Shown: positions 45,382 through 53,994 of the stretch, one piece after another
Numbering within the stretch: position 1 is the stretch's first letter
Layout: every line of letters begins with the position of its first letter
Origin: Terrimonas sp964445775
Lineage (GTDB): Bacteria > Bacteroidota > Bacteroidia > Chitinophagales > Chitinophagaceae
Length of the DNA: 64,000 bases
Direction: 5' to 3'
Assembly: GCA_964445775.1 (NCBI GenBank)
Contig: CAYUMH010000001.1
Location: 127,923-191,922, forward strand
Translations under genes and position numbers: made by a program
The notes under the pieces: model-generated
Told to the model about the DNA's origin: nothing
The model's input: the letters and a program-made list of their open reading frames with translations, nothing else
The model's database searches: none

Positions 45382-46068
45382 ATGAACCCACAGTACACTT
45401 ACTTTTTAATTTTAGGCGCTTCATTCTTAGGCCCGCTGGCCCTGAGCTTTGATAAAAAAGTGGCTTACTACACCAAGTGGAAATACCTGTTACCTGCTAT
45501 CACCATTCCCGCACTATTATATATGGTTTGGGATATGTACTTTACCAAACAAGGTGTATGGTGGTTTAACGAAAAGTATATTTCGGGTATACATATCGGT
45601 AACCTGCCGCTGGAGGAAGTGCTGTTCTTTTTTATAGTGCCTTACTGCTGTGTATTTATTTATGAATGTATCCGTTGTTACTTTCCAAAGCTGGAAAATA
45701 AAAAATGGGCGCATACTGTTTTAAAAATAACGGCTGTGGCCTGTTTATTTACCGGCATTGTTTTTTACGACAGGTACTACACTTCCTGGACCTTCTTTTT
45801 CACCGCTTTTTTTATTGCGGCCATCTACTTCTTCCGGTCCTTCTTTGCCAGGTTTGATGCGGCTTCCTTTATTATATCATTTTTAATTACCCTTGTTCCT
45901 TTTTTAGTCGTGAACGGGTTTTTAACTGCTATTCCGGTAGTATTATACAACGATGCCGAAAACATGGGCATCCGTATCACCACCATCCCTTTTGAAGATA
46001 CTTTTTATGGTATGTTGCTGATGCTGATGAATGTATGTATTTACGAAAAACTAATGAAACGCAAATGA
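45382..46068 (+). CDS. Lycopene beta-cyclase (CrtYc-CrtYd type)
   Basis: 228 aa with six membrane helices in two similar halves. NLPLEEVLFFFIVPYCCVFI (about 74-93) in the first half and TIPFEDTFYGMLLMLMNVCI (about 202-221) in the second are the paired acidic P-x-E-E/D motifs of the heterodimeric-type cyclases, here fused in one chain. Forms beta-rings on lycopene. Confidence 0.87.
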   Translation: MNPQYTYFLILGASFLGPLALSFDKKVAYYTKWKYLLPAITIPALLYMVWDMYFTKQGVWWFNEKYISGIHIGNLPLEEVLFFFIVPYCCVFIYECIRCYFPKLENKKWAHTVLKITAVACLFTGIVFYDRYYTSWTFFFTAFFIAAIYFFRSFFARFDAASFIISFLITLVPFLVVNGFLTAIPVVLYNDAENMGIRITTIPFEDTFYGMLLMLMNVCIYEKLMKRK

Positions 46069-46156
46069 ACTGCTTAAGCGGTTCAGCTAAGCAATTTTTA
46101 CAGCAGAATTATTACCGCTAGTACGGCTTGCCTCCTTTAGTGAACATTGTTTTTTA

Positions 46157-46164
46157 TATATTTG
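46157..46164 (+). promoter_or_regulatory. -7 box upstream of DUF3127 gene
   Basis: TATATTTG matches TAnnTTTG, 22 bases before the start at 46186. A TTG at 46128-46130 is 26 bases upstream, a bit farther than usual for the -33 box. Confidence 0.45.
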
Positions 46165-46185
46165 CCGTCTTAAAACGAATGACCC

Positions 46186-46551
46186 ATGCAGCTTACAGCA
46201 AAATTGATACAGTTACTGCCTTTACAAACAGGAGCAGGTAAAAACGGACAGTGGAAAAAACAGGATATTATTGTGGAGACCGAAGGCCAGTATCCTAAAA
46301 AAGTATGCATCTCCATCTGGGGCGATAAAATAAATGAAGCTATTTTAAAACCGGGCAACCAGCTTACTATTGATTTTGATGTGGAAAGCCGCGAATACAA
46401 CGGCCGCTGGTACACCGATGTAAAAGCATGGCGTGTGGATGCTGCGTCCGCTGGTGGCAGCAGTGCAGGGCCGGTAGACAAACTGCCTGCAGATGATGTG
46501 TACAACCAGACATTTACCAGCGATGACGACAAAGAAGATCTTCCTTTCTAA
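46186..46551 (+). CDS. DUF3127 protein
   Basis: 121 aa. KNGQWKKQDIIVETEGQYPK (about 19-38), SIWGDKI (about 43) and YNGRWYTDVKAWRVD (about 71-85) are the conserved features; the tail is acidic (DDDKEDLPF), like the tail of single-stranded DNA-binding proteins. An OB-fold nucleic-acid-binding role is inferred. A terminator follows. Confidence 0.85.
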   Translation: MQLTAKLIQLLPLQTGAGKNGQWKKQDIIVETEGQYPKKVCISIWGDKINEAILKPGNQLTIDFDVESREYNGRWYTDVKAWRVDAASAGGSSAGPVDKLPADDVYNQTFTSDDDKEDLPF

Positions 46552-46570
46552 AATGAAAATAAATAACTCC

Positions 46571-46600
46571 AGCCACCTGCCGATAACAGGTGGCTTTTTT
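46571..46600 (+). terminator. Terminator after DUF3127 gene
   Basis: 9-bp stem AGCCACCTG/CAGGTGGCT with a 7-base loop, then six T. Confidence 0.9.
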
Positions 46601-46644
46601 ATGCCCCGAAAAATTTAACTTGTAACCCGATAAATGAACCGCAC

Positions 46645-47784
46645 ATGATCAGCATTTGGGAAAAAGAAATATTATACGCACCGGTAGATATATTGATCGC
46701 GGGCAGTGGCCTCATGGGCTTATGGACCGCCTACGAAATAAAGAAACGCCGGCCAGGTTTGTCGGTACAGATCATTGACAGGGGTAACATTCCTACTGGC
46801 GCTTCTACCCGCAACGCAGGCTTTGCCTGTTTTGGCAGTGCTACCGAGCTGATCAGCGATAAAGCAAATACCGGTAATGACCTGATGCTGGAAGTAGTGA
46901 ACAACCGGTATAAAGGCATTCAAAAAACACGTATTGTTTTAGGAGACGCATCTATTGACTTTGAACCCTGCGGTGGGTATGAAGCCATCCAGTCAAACTA
47001 TACAGAGTATGCTTTTTTACAGGAACATATTGATACCTTAAATAAGGACCTGCAATCCATCACCGGACTGCCCCAAACCTTTACCGTTGATAATGGCTCT
47101 TTACAAACCCAGGGTTTAACCGGTTTTGATGCGCTGGTATATTCACCTTTGGAAGGGGCTTTACACAGTGGTAAACTGGTGAACAGTTTAACCGCCCTGG
47201 TGCAACAAATGGGTGTAACCATTCGCATGCATACGGAGCTGTTGTATTGGGAACAATTGGCTACGCAAATAAATGCGCATACACCCGGAGGTGTTATTCC
47301 CTGTCAGCAATTGATTATGGCTACCAACGGCTTTACACAAAACCTGTTACCGGGTCTACATATAAAGCCGGGCCGTGGCCAGGTGGTTGTCACCAAACCC
47401 ATACCGGGCCTGCGTTTACACGGCACTTTTCATTTCGATGAAGGCTTTTATTACTGGCGGCACCTGGGCAACCGCGTACTATTGGGTGGTGGCCGTAATA
47501 TGGCTTTTGAAGAAGAGCAAACCTGCGAATTGCAAACTACCGGTACCATACAAAATGGCCTGCATCATTTTTTACAGCAACATATTTTACAACCCTATGG
47601 CATCAATAATATTGACGATGTTATAGACTATAGCTGGGCGGGCATCATGGCTTTTACTGAAAATAAACTGCCGCAGGTGAGTACGGTTGCACCCAATGTA
47701 TATGCGGCTATTGCCTGTAACGGTATGGGAGTGGCGTTATCCTCTGTTATTGCCGAACAGGTGGCCGATACGGTTTTCCGTTAA
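46645..47784 (+). CDS. DadA-like FAD-dependent oxidoreductase
   Basis: 379 aa. N-terminal Rossmann FAD motif IAGSGLMGLWTAYEIKKR (about 18-35), GASTRNAGFACFGS (about 52-65) and the C-terminal YAAIACNGMGVALSS (about 353-367) place it in the DAO family (DadA, glycine oxidase, sarcosine oxidase). The substrate amine is unknown. It stands alone between two terminator-bounded units. Confidence 0.85.
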   Translation: MISIWEKEILYAPVDILIAGSGLMGLWTAYEIKKRRPGLSVQIIDRGNIPTGASTRNAGFACFGSATELISDKANTGNDLMLEVVNNRYKGIQKTRIVLGDASIDFEPCGGYEAIQSNYTEYAFLQEHIDTLNKDLQSITGLPQTFTVDNGSLQTQGLTGFDALVYSPLEGALHSGKLVNSLTALVQQMGVTIRMHTELLYWEQLATQINAHTPGGVIPCQQLIMATNGFTQNLLPGLHIKPGRGQVVVTKPIPGLRLHGTFHFDEGFYYWRHLGNRVLLGGGRNMAFEEEQTCELQTTGTIQNGLHHFLQQHILQPYGINNIDDVIDYSWAGIMAFTENKLPQVSTVAPNVYAAIACNGMGVALSSVIAEQVADTVFR

Positions 47785-47875
47785 CCTATTGTTTTTATTG
47801 CGGGTATTTTTATTGCTGCTGCGTACAACAGTTTGCGGCGGGTATCGTTATACAACAAACATTTAAGCTACAACC

Positions 47876-49522
47876 ATGGATATTATTGCTATCGTAACAG
47901 GACTGCTGATCGGTCTGGTGGCCGGTTATTTTATTTGCAGCCTTTTATATAAAAATAAAACTATTGCCAAACAGGAATATGATAACCTGCAAAGAAACCT
48001 GAATGAAGTGACCACCCAAATGAAAATTGCACAGGACCGCCTGTCCCAGCAGGAACAGGCTTTTGTACAACTGAATCATAAATATGAAACAAGAGAATCG
48101 GAACTGGTAAAACTACAATACCGCGAAGCAGCCCTGTTAACCTCGCTGGAAAACCAGGAGCAGCAACAGGCACAGTTGCATATATTGTTGCAGGAGCAAA
48201 AACAACTGACGCTGGATCAGTTAGCCGAACTGCAGGGTGTAAAAGAAAGATGGTCCGAAGAAAAAGCCAATCATATGGCTTTTAGCAGTGAGCTTACGGC
48301 AAAGAACAATGCGTTAAAGGAAACCAATGCGGCACTCACCCATCAACACCAGCAGCAGGAAACCAAACTAAATACGCTTACAGCACAATACAACCAACTG
48401 CATGCAGATAACAGCACGGCAGTAGCCAATAACCAGGCGCTTACAGAAAAACTGCAACTGCAAAAACAGGAAATACTGGATATGCAGCGCAATGCACAGT
48501 TACAGTTTGAAAAAATTGCCAACCAGATATTGGAAGAAAAAACCGGCAGGTTTACTGAAGCCAATAAAACCAATATGGAAGCCCTGTTAAAACCGCTGGG
48601 CGAAAACATTGAAACCTTTAAAAAGAAGGTAGAAGAAACTTATGACAAGGAATCCAAACAACGTTTTTCACTGGAAGAAAAAGTAAAGGAACTGGTAGAA
48701 CAAACCAACAAGGTGAGCAGCGAGGCCAATAACCTGGCCAATGCCTTAAAGGGACAAACCAAAAAACAGGGTAACTGGGGCGAGATGATACTGGAGAGTA
48801 TCCTGCAACAATCGGGACTGGTAAAAAACCGCGAATACTTTTTACAACAGACCATTAAAGATGAAAATGGTAATAACCTGCGTCCTGATGTATTGGTCAA
48901 TTTGCCCGATAAAAGGGTCATCATTATCGACTCCAAAGTATCGTTGGTAGCTTATGACCGGTTTTTTGCCGCCGACAATGCCGAACAGCAGGCCGGCTTT
49001 TTAAAGGAGCATATCAACGCGGTGTACAACCATATCAATGACCTACACAATAAACAATACGATAACCTGGAAGCTTCGCTGGATTTTACCATGATGTTTA
49101 TTCCCATAGAACCTGCTTACCTGGCTGCCATTCAGGCCGATCCTGATCTGTGGGCCCATGCTTATGCCAAACGTATTTTACTCATCAGTCCTACCAACCT
49201 TATTGCCTGTTTAAAACTCATGGCCGATCTCTGGAAGCGGGAGCAGCAAAGCAAAAACGCCATGGCTATTGTAGAAAGAGGGGAGCGGTTATATGAAAAA
49301 TTTGTAGGCTTTGTGAATACGCTTGAAGAAGTAGGTAAACATATCAATAATACCCAGCAGGCTTACAACAAAGCGGTCAACCAGTTAAACAGTGGTAATG
49401 GTCACCTCATTGGACATGCTTTAAAACTAAAAAGCCTGGGCCTCAAATCCAGTAAAGAAATTCCGACAGCCTTGTTACCATTGGATGAAGAGGAACCGGC
49501 TGATACATCGCCGGCGGAGTAG
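47876..49522 (+). CDS. rmuC: DNA recombination protein RmuC
   Basis: 548 aa. One N-terminal membrane helix (IIAIVTGLLIGLVAGYFICS), a long Gln/Glu-rich coiled coil (about 30-220), then the RmuC domain with QGNWGEMILESILQQSGL (about 298-315), RPDVLVNLPDKR (about 338-349) and IIIDSKVSLVAYDRF (about 350-364), a PD-(D/E)xK-like nuclease core. RmuC limits inversion at short inverted repeats in E. coli, of interest given the many hairpins in this window. Confidence 0.92.
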   Translation: MDIIAIVTGLLIGLVAGYFICSLLYKNKTIAKQEYDNLQRNLNEVTTQMKIAQDRLSQQEQAFVQLNHKYETRESELVKLQYREAALLTSLENQEQQQAQLHILLQEQKQLTLDQLAELQGVKERWSEEKANHMAFSSELTAKNNALKETNAALTHQHQQQETKLNTLTAQYNQLHADNSTAVANNQALTEKLQLQKQEILDMQRNAQLQFEKIANQILEEKTGRFTEANKTNMEALLKPLGENIETFKKKVEETYDKESKQRFSLEEKVKELVEQTNKVSSEANNLANALKGQTKKQGNWGEMILESILQQSGLVKNREYFLQQTIKDENGNNLRPDVLVNLPDKRVIIIDSKVSLVAYDRFFAADNAEQQAGFLKEHINAVYNHINDLHNKQYDNLEASLDFTMMFIPIEPAYLAAIQADPDLWAHAYAKRILLISPTNLIACLKLMADLWKREQQSKNAMAIVERGERLYEKFVGFVNTLEEVGKHINNTQQAYNKAVNQLNSGNGHLIGHALKLKSLGLKSSKEIPTALLPLDEEEPADTSPAE

Positions 49523-49545
49523 GGTTTATATCACTCCTTTACGTC

Positions 49546-49564
49546 ACCTCGACGCAGGAGAGGT
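49546..49564 (+). repeat. CGCAGG-loop hairpin
   Basis: Stem ACCTC/GAGGT around GACGCAGGA. One of several hairpins in 49523-49952, a stretch without genes. The region also holds repeated ACACAGAGG runs at 49600-49632. Confidence 0.65.
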
Positions 49565-49709
49565 CCCCTGCAACAGGAGAATATGTTACCACGGAGTTAC
49601 ACAGAGGCTTTTCACTGAGTAACACAGAGGGGCTCGTCCCCTACAATGGGAGAATCTGGTACAGCGGAGTAGCACAGCATGTTTCACATCGTAACACAAA
49701 GGGTTCGTC

Positions 49710-49728
49710 ACCTCGACGCAGGAGAGGT
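49710..49728 (+). repeat. CGCAGG-loop hairpin
   Basis: Same stem and loop as 49546. The following TCTCCTGC can pair with GCAGGAGA as an alternative fold. Confidence 0.65.
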
Positions 49729-49797
49729 CTCCTGCAATTGGAAAAATGCGGTATGGCGTACCAGCACAGCGGTTCTCAATCAAATAAAAACACTAAC

Positions 49798-49865
49798 TGA
49801 TGCCATCGGCATCACACATTTATAACCACATCCATAACAATGATACTTCGACCCCAGCGGGGTCG
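49798..49865 (+). repeat. Two-hairpin module, copy 2
   Basis: TGATGCC-ATC-GGCATCA (49798-49814) and CGACCCC-AGC-GGGGTCG (49849-49865), followed by CATATT. Same stems and 51-base spacing as the module at 13637. Confidence 0.75.
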
Positions 49866-49903
49866 CATATTTTTATAGTATTACTGAAGAGCAAGGGCGT
49901 CTC

Positions 49904-49920
49904 CCTCGCCGCAGGCGAAG
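49904..49920 (+). repeat. CGCAGG-loop hairpin (one mismatch)
   Basis: CCTCGCC-GCA-GGCGAAG, one mismatched pair; the perfect form is at 53351. Confidence 0.6.
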
Positions 49921-49952
49921 TCCCCTTAGTCCACCAACTAACCCAAACAACC

Positions 49953-51506
49953 CTACTGCAGCTGCAACAACACAACCGCCTTAGCCGGCAGTGTAACAGT
50001 TAATACCCCATTCTTCAACACCCCTTTATTAAAATCTGCCAGCTGCACCGTATTAGGCTTATCAAATGTATTATGGTCGGTAATATTAGCTGTCGTTAAT
50101 ATTTTACCACTTAGCTTTTTGCCTTTTAATTTCGATACATCAATGGTAACCGTCTTCGTTTCCGCAACATCAATATTGGCCAGGGTAAAACTGGTTACAC
50201 CATTTTTTTGAGAGGCCGAAGCACTGATGGTATTCACCGGTTTATTGCGGATGGTTACCAGGTCGGGCGCAATGTTAAGCGGCAGGTAAGTAGCGTCCTG
50301 GTGCACACGGTACAGGTCAAACACATGATAGGTTGGCGTTAATACCATCTTATCGTTATTGGTCAGTATCATGGATTGCAGCACATTCACCACCTGCGCT
50401 ATATTGGCCATCTGTATCCGGTCGGTATACTTATTAAAAATATTCAGGGTAAGGGCCGCTACCATAGCATCCCGCATGGTGTTTTGCTGAAACAGGTGAC
50501 CGGGATTAGTGCCGGGCTCGGTATTAAACCAGGTACCCCATTCATCCACCATCAGGCCTATCTTCTTTTGCTGGTCATACTTATCCATAATGGCCATATG
50601 TTTCAGTAATACCTCTTCTATTTCCAGGGCTTTGCCTATGATCCAGTAATACTCCTCGTTATTAAACTGGGTGGCGGAGCCTTTTTTATTCCAGTCGCGG
50701 ATAGTATAATAATGCAGGGACAGGCCATGCATCCTGTTGCCGATATTCTTCATCAGCACTTCGGTCCAGTTATAATCATAATCGCTGGCGCCGCTGGCTA
50801 TTTTAAACAACTTATTGCCGTTATAATTGCGGCAGTAGGTGGAATAACGGCGGTACAGATCGGCATAAAACTCCGGGCGCATCTCACCACCACAACCCCA
50901 GCTTTCATTACCCACCCCAAAATACTTCACCTTCCAGGGTTTATCGCGGCCATTTTGCCGGCGCAGGTTGGCCATGGGGCTTTCACCGTCCGATGTCATA
51001 TACTCCACCCATTTGGCCATCTCCTCTACCGTGCCGCTGCCTACATTACCGCTGATATAAGGCTCGGTGCCCAGCAGCTCGCAAAGGTTTAAAAACTCGT
51101 GGGTGCCAAAACTATTATCTTCAATGGTGCCGCCCCAGTTGGTGTTCACCATCTTGGGCCTTTTTTCTTTAGGGCCAATACCATCCATCCAATGGTACTC
51201 ATCGGCAAAGCAGCCGCCCGGCCAGCGCAGGTTAGGTATCTGTAACTTCTTTAGCGCTTCCACTACATCGGTGCGGTAACCTTTGTTATTGGGAATAGGA
51301 GAATTTTCACCTACCCAGATGCCGCCATAAATACAGGTGCCCAGGTGTTCGGCAAAATGCCCGTAAATATGTTTGCTGATGGTGCGTTGAGCGCTATCGG
51401 GGTATACCTGTATATGGATACTTTTTTGTGCGCCGGCAAAATGAGCAACACCCAGGCAACAAACAATCAACAAAATTTTGAAGGCTGAAGAACGATAAAA
51501 CATCAT
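49953..51506 (-). CDS. GH51 alpha-L-arabinofuranosidase
   Basis: 517 aa with a signal peptide ending FAGAQ. GH51 blocks: ISKHIYGHFAEHLG (about 43-56), RWPGGCFADEYHW (about 94-106), FGVGNESWGCGG (about 197-208; Glu is the acid/base) and LMVDEWGTWF (about 316-325; Glu is the nucleophile). Releases arabinose from arabinan or arabinoxylan side chains, probably in the periplasm. Confidence 0.93.
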   Translation of the reverse strand: MMFYRSSAFKILLIVCCLGVAHFAGAQKSIHIQVYPDSAQRTISKHIYGHFAEHLGTCIYGGIWVGENSPIPNNKGYRTDVVEALKKLQIPNLRWPGGCFADEYHWMDGIGPKEKRPKMVNTNWGGTIEDNSFGTHEFLNLCELLGTEPYISGNVGSGTVEEMAKWVEYMTSDGESPMANLRRQNGRDKPWKVKYFGVGNESWGCGGEMRPEFYADLYRRYSTYCRNYNGNKLFKIASGASDYDYNWTEVLMKNIGNRMHGLSLHYYTIRDWNKKGSATQFNNEEYYWIIGKALEIEEVLLKHMAIMDKYDQQKKIGLMVDEWGTWFNTEPGTNPGHLFQQNTMRDAMVAALTLNIFNKYTDRIQMANIAQVVNVLQSMILTNNDKMVLTPTYHVFDLYRVHQDATYLPLNIAPDLVTIRNKPVNTISASASQKNGVTSFTLANIDVAETKTVTIDVSKLKGKKLSGKILTTANITDHNTFDKPNTVQLADFNKGVLKNGVLTVTLPAKAVVLLQLQ

Positions 51507-51659
51507 AGCAATATAGTTAGAGGTAATAAACGGCTAACAATATAAGCCGTATGCGTTAAAAATATTAATAGGATATTATCTCTTATTGCTACTATTTAAA
51601 CTGGGTATAAAAATAGGATTACCTTTAAGCCAGTATTTTATCCAGACAACCCTCACGAT

Positions 51660-52235
51660 ATGCCGGCAATTTTTAAAGCGCACCTGCAAAAATTTATTAC
51701 CCTTACCGATACTGAGTTTGAAGCCATACTACCTTACTTTGAAACCATCACGGTAAAGAAAAAAGAAAACCTGCTTACCGAAGGACAAATATGCCGGACC
51801 AACTTTTTTGTATTGAAAGGTTGTTTGCGTAAATTTTTCATCAACGAAAAAGGCGTGGAACAAACCACCGAATTTGCACCCGAAACATGGTGGATGACCG
51901 ATAATATGGCCTATGAATTTCAACGGCCCACGGAGTTCTTCATCCAGGCCATTGAAAAATCGGAAGTGCTCACTATACACCATACAGCGCAGCAGGAACT
52001 GTTGAAACAGTTCCCCGTAATGGAACGTTATTTCCGTTTTATTTACCAGCGGGCCTATGCGGCGTCGCAAATGCGTATAAAATATTTATACGGACTGTCT
52101 AAAGAAGATTTTTACCACAACTTTAATGACAAACAACCGGAGTTTGTACAACGCATTCCCCAATACCTGCTGGCCTCATTCCTGGGTATTACGCCCGAAT
52201 ATTTAAGTGAAATAAGGAACAAAAGACGTTCTTAA
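51660..52235 (+). CDS. Crp/Fnr-family regulator
   Basis: 191 aa, paralogous to the regulator at 36745: TEFAPETWWMTDN (about 69-81) and the C-terminal HTH IPQYLLASFLGITPEYLSEI (about 166-185). Leads the group with doxX and the AhpD-like gene; it may govern them. The effector is unknown. Confidence 0.85.
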   Translation: MPAIFKAHLQKFITLTDTEFEAILPYFETITVKKKENLLTEGQICRTNFFVLKGCLRKFFINEKGVEQTTEFAPETWWMTDNMAYEFQRPTEFFIQAIEKSEVLTIHHTAQQELLKQFPVMERYFRFIYQRAYAASQMRIKYLYGLSKEDFYHNFNDKQPEFVQRIPQYLLASFLGITPEYLSEIRNKRRS

Positions 52236-52295
52236 ACCAGTTTAAGATTTTTATACATTTTTAGTGGCAGCTTTGTGTTATTAAAAACAAGGCCA

Positions 52296-52742
52296 ATGAA
52301 TGCAAAGCAGGGTAATATAGCACAACTATTTTTACGTTTAGCTATTGCTGTTTCCTTTTTATCGGCAGTTGCTGATCGCTTTGGTATTTGGGGCGCACCT
52401 GGTGCTGCCTTTGTAAGCTGGGGTAACTGGCAAAACTTTGTGGCATACAGCAATAGTGTCAATAGTTTTATCAGTCCTTCATGGGGTAATATATTGGCAG
52501 GCATCGCCACTTTTTTAGAAATAGCACTGGCCCTGCTTTTATTGGTTGGTTACCGGTTAAAACTGGCCGCTACACTATCAGGTTTATTACTGTTAAGCTT
52601 TGCCCTGGCTATGACAGTCAGTTTTGGTCCCAAACCGGCCATGGACTACTCGGTATGGACGGCCGCTGTTGCCTGTTTTTTACTGGCCACTATACCACAA
52701 CACCGCTACAGTATTGATTATATAATAACAAAAAACAAATAA
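52296..52742 (+). CDS. DoxX-like membrane protein
   Basis: About 148 aa from MNAKQGN; an upstream in-frame GTG is less likely. Four membrane helices (LFLRLAIAVSFLSAVADRF, GIATFLEIALALLLLVG, LSGLLLLSFALAMTV, WTAAVACFLLATI). DoxX family proteins are quinone- or redox-linked. Its stop overlaps the next start in TAATG. Confidence 0.82.
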   Translation: MNAKQGNIAQLFLRLAIAVSFLSAVADRFGIWGAPGAAFVSWGNWQNFVAYSNSVNSFISPSWGNILAGIATFLEIALALLLLVGYRLKLAATLSGLLLLSFALAMTVSFGPKPAMDYSVWTAAVACFLLATIPQHRYSIDYIITKNK

Positions 52743-53182
52743 TGGAAACAAGATTAAACATCCAGGAACTTGAACCGCAGGCCTATAAAGCCATGTATGC
52801 ATTGGAAGCATTTTTAGCCGGCAGCCAGTTAAGTAAATCGCATAAGGAATTATTAAAAATAAGGGCTTCGCAGATCAACGGTTGTGCTTTTTGTATTGAT
52901 ATGCACACCAAAGATGCACTGAAACAGGGCGAGACCACCCAGCGTATTTTTTTACTCAATGCCTGGCGCGAAACCGACCTGTTTACCGACGAGGAAAAAG
53001 CGGTACTGGCCATTACTGAAGAAATAACCCTGATCCACCAGCATGGTTTATCTGACGAAACCTATGCCCAAGCACAACAATTTTTTAATGCAAACTATAT
53101 TGCACAACTCATTATGGCGGTAGCCACCATTAATGCCTGGAACCGTATTGCTATCAGCTCAAGAACGGCTGTACCCCGGTAA
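52742..53182 (+). CDS. AhpD-like carboxymuconolactone decarboxylase family protein
   Basis: 146 aa. NGCAFCIDMHTKDALKQG (about 48-65) gives the Cys-x-x-Cys and His of the short AhpD-like class. Reduction of peroxides or an oxidised partner is expected. Overlaps doxX by one base, so they are translated together. Distinct from the AhpD at 1199, which has a longer N-terminal half. Confidence 0.85.
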   Translation: METRLNIQELEPQAYKAMYALEAFLAGSQLSKSHKELLKIRASQINGCAFCIDMHTKDALKQGETTQRIFLLNAWRETDLFTDEEKAVLAITEEITLIHQHGLSDETYAQAQQFFNANYIAQLIMAVATINAWNRIAISSRTAVPR

Positions 53183-53232
53183 AATTTTAAACCATTGAGT
53201 ATCACAGGGACTTTCACTTGAAACAACCCGTC

Positions 53233-53252
53233 ACCCCGACGCAGGAGGGGGT
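53233..53252 (+). repeat. CGCAGG-loop hairpin
   Basis: ACCCC/GGGGT around GACGCAGGAG. Compared with 49546 (ACCTC/GAGGT) a T-A pair has become C-G on both sides. Confidence 0.6.
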
Positions 53253-53350
53253 CTCCCGGAGGAATGGATAATTTGTGTTTAAAAAAGGGTAGTGTAAAAC
53301 CACAGCGTAAAACGGAGTATTTCTCTATGTCAAATAAACCCGCCCGTCTC

Positions 53351-53367
53351 CCTCGCCGCAGGCGAGG
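53351..53367 (+). repeat. CGCAGG-loop hairpin
   Basis: Perfect CCTCGCC-GCA-GGCGAGG. Confidence 0.7.
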
Positions 53368-53402
53368 TCTACCTAGTCCCCCACAACCAGCAATTTAAAA
53401 AA

Positions 53403-53433
53403 TAAAAAAGCCGCTACACAACCGTGCAGCGGC
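53403..53433 (-). terminator. Terminator after ssb
   Basis: Minus strand: GCCGCT/AGCGGC stem with a 12-base loop followed by a TTTTTTATT tract. Confidence 0.75.
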
Positions 53434-53452
53434 CCTGGTGTTCATCAGGTGG

Positions 53453-53794
53453 TTATGCAACTTTCGGCCCAATCAGTAATAACTCATTCACCAATATTTC
53501 CGATATATACTTCTTCGTTCCGTCCTTATCTGTATAACTGCGGTTTAGCAACTTGCCTTCAATGGCTACTTCCTTGCCTTTGTCCAGGTACTTCTCTACG
53601 CGGTCGGCAATTTTGCCCCAGGCCACCAGGCGGTGCCACTGGGTTTCGGTTACTTTCTCGCCCTGGGCATTGCGGTAAATTTCGTTGGTAGCCATGCTGA
53701 AAGTGGCTACTTTTTTACCGCCTTCGGTGTTTTTCACTTCGGGTTTGCCGCCTAAATTGCCAATCAGCTGAACTTTGTTTTTTAAACTGTACAT
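53453..53794 (-). CDS. ssb: Single-stranded DNA-binding protein
   Basis: 113 aa from MYSLKNKVQLIGNLG; the open frame goes 34 codons further upstream, but that part reads as a leader with no conservation. OB-fold motifs KVQLIGNLGGKPEV (about 7-20), FSMATNEIY (about 32) and TQWHRLVAWGKIADRVEKYL (about 49-68). Lacks the acidic DDDIPF tail of housekeeping SSBs, ending at LLIGPKVA, so it may be a secondary, short SSB. Downstream terminator at 53403. Confidence 0.9.
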   Translation of the reverse strand: MYSLKNKVQLIGNLGGKPEVKNTEGGKKVATFSMATNEIYRNAQGEKVTETQWHRLVAWGKIADRVEKYLDKGKEVAIEGKLLNRSYTDKDGTKKYISEILVNELLLIGPKVA

Positions 53795-53841
53795 AATGGT
53801 TAAAATTTTGTTGCCAAAGCAACGGTTAACATTTATTTCAA

Positions 53842-53864
53842 CCGGCCGGTACAACCCCGGCCGG
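53842..53864 (-). promoter_or_regulatory. GC-rich inverted repeat in ssb leader
   Basis: Two CCGGCCGG octamers, 7 bases apart, can pair with each other in the ssb leader. They are 48-70 bases upstream of the ssb start and may affect translation or bind a regulator. Confidence 0.4.
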
Positions 53865-53919
53865 CAATACAAAGATGTACTCCGCCAATACCCCAAGCCG
53901 GAGATTAAATGTTTGTATA

Positions 53920-53941
53920 CGTTTATAATCGTGTATAAACG
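53920..53941. promoter_or_regulatory. Inverted repeat between divergent ssb and zinc-ribbon gene
   Basis: CGTTTATA/TATAAACG, 8-base arms with a 6-base spacer, in the shared upstream region. It has the form of a dimeric repressor operator that could serve both genes. Confidence 0.5.
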
Positions 53942-53994
53942 GTTACAATCGGGTGACTTTTTGTATCTTTTAGCTAGTTAACCAATCACCACCT

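Noticed and set aside
49546..49728. CRISPR array in the hairpin-rich gap
   Set aside because: Units are irregularly spaced and palindromic with varied sequence; no constant repeat-spacer period and no cas gene in the window.
49800..50003. Open frame through hairpins next to the GH51 gene
   Set aside because: Covers repeat sequence and the 3' end of a real gene on the other strand.
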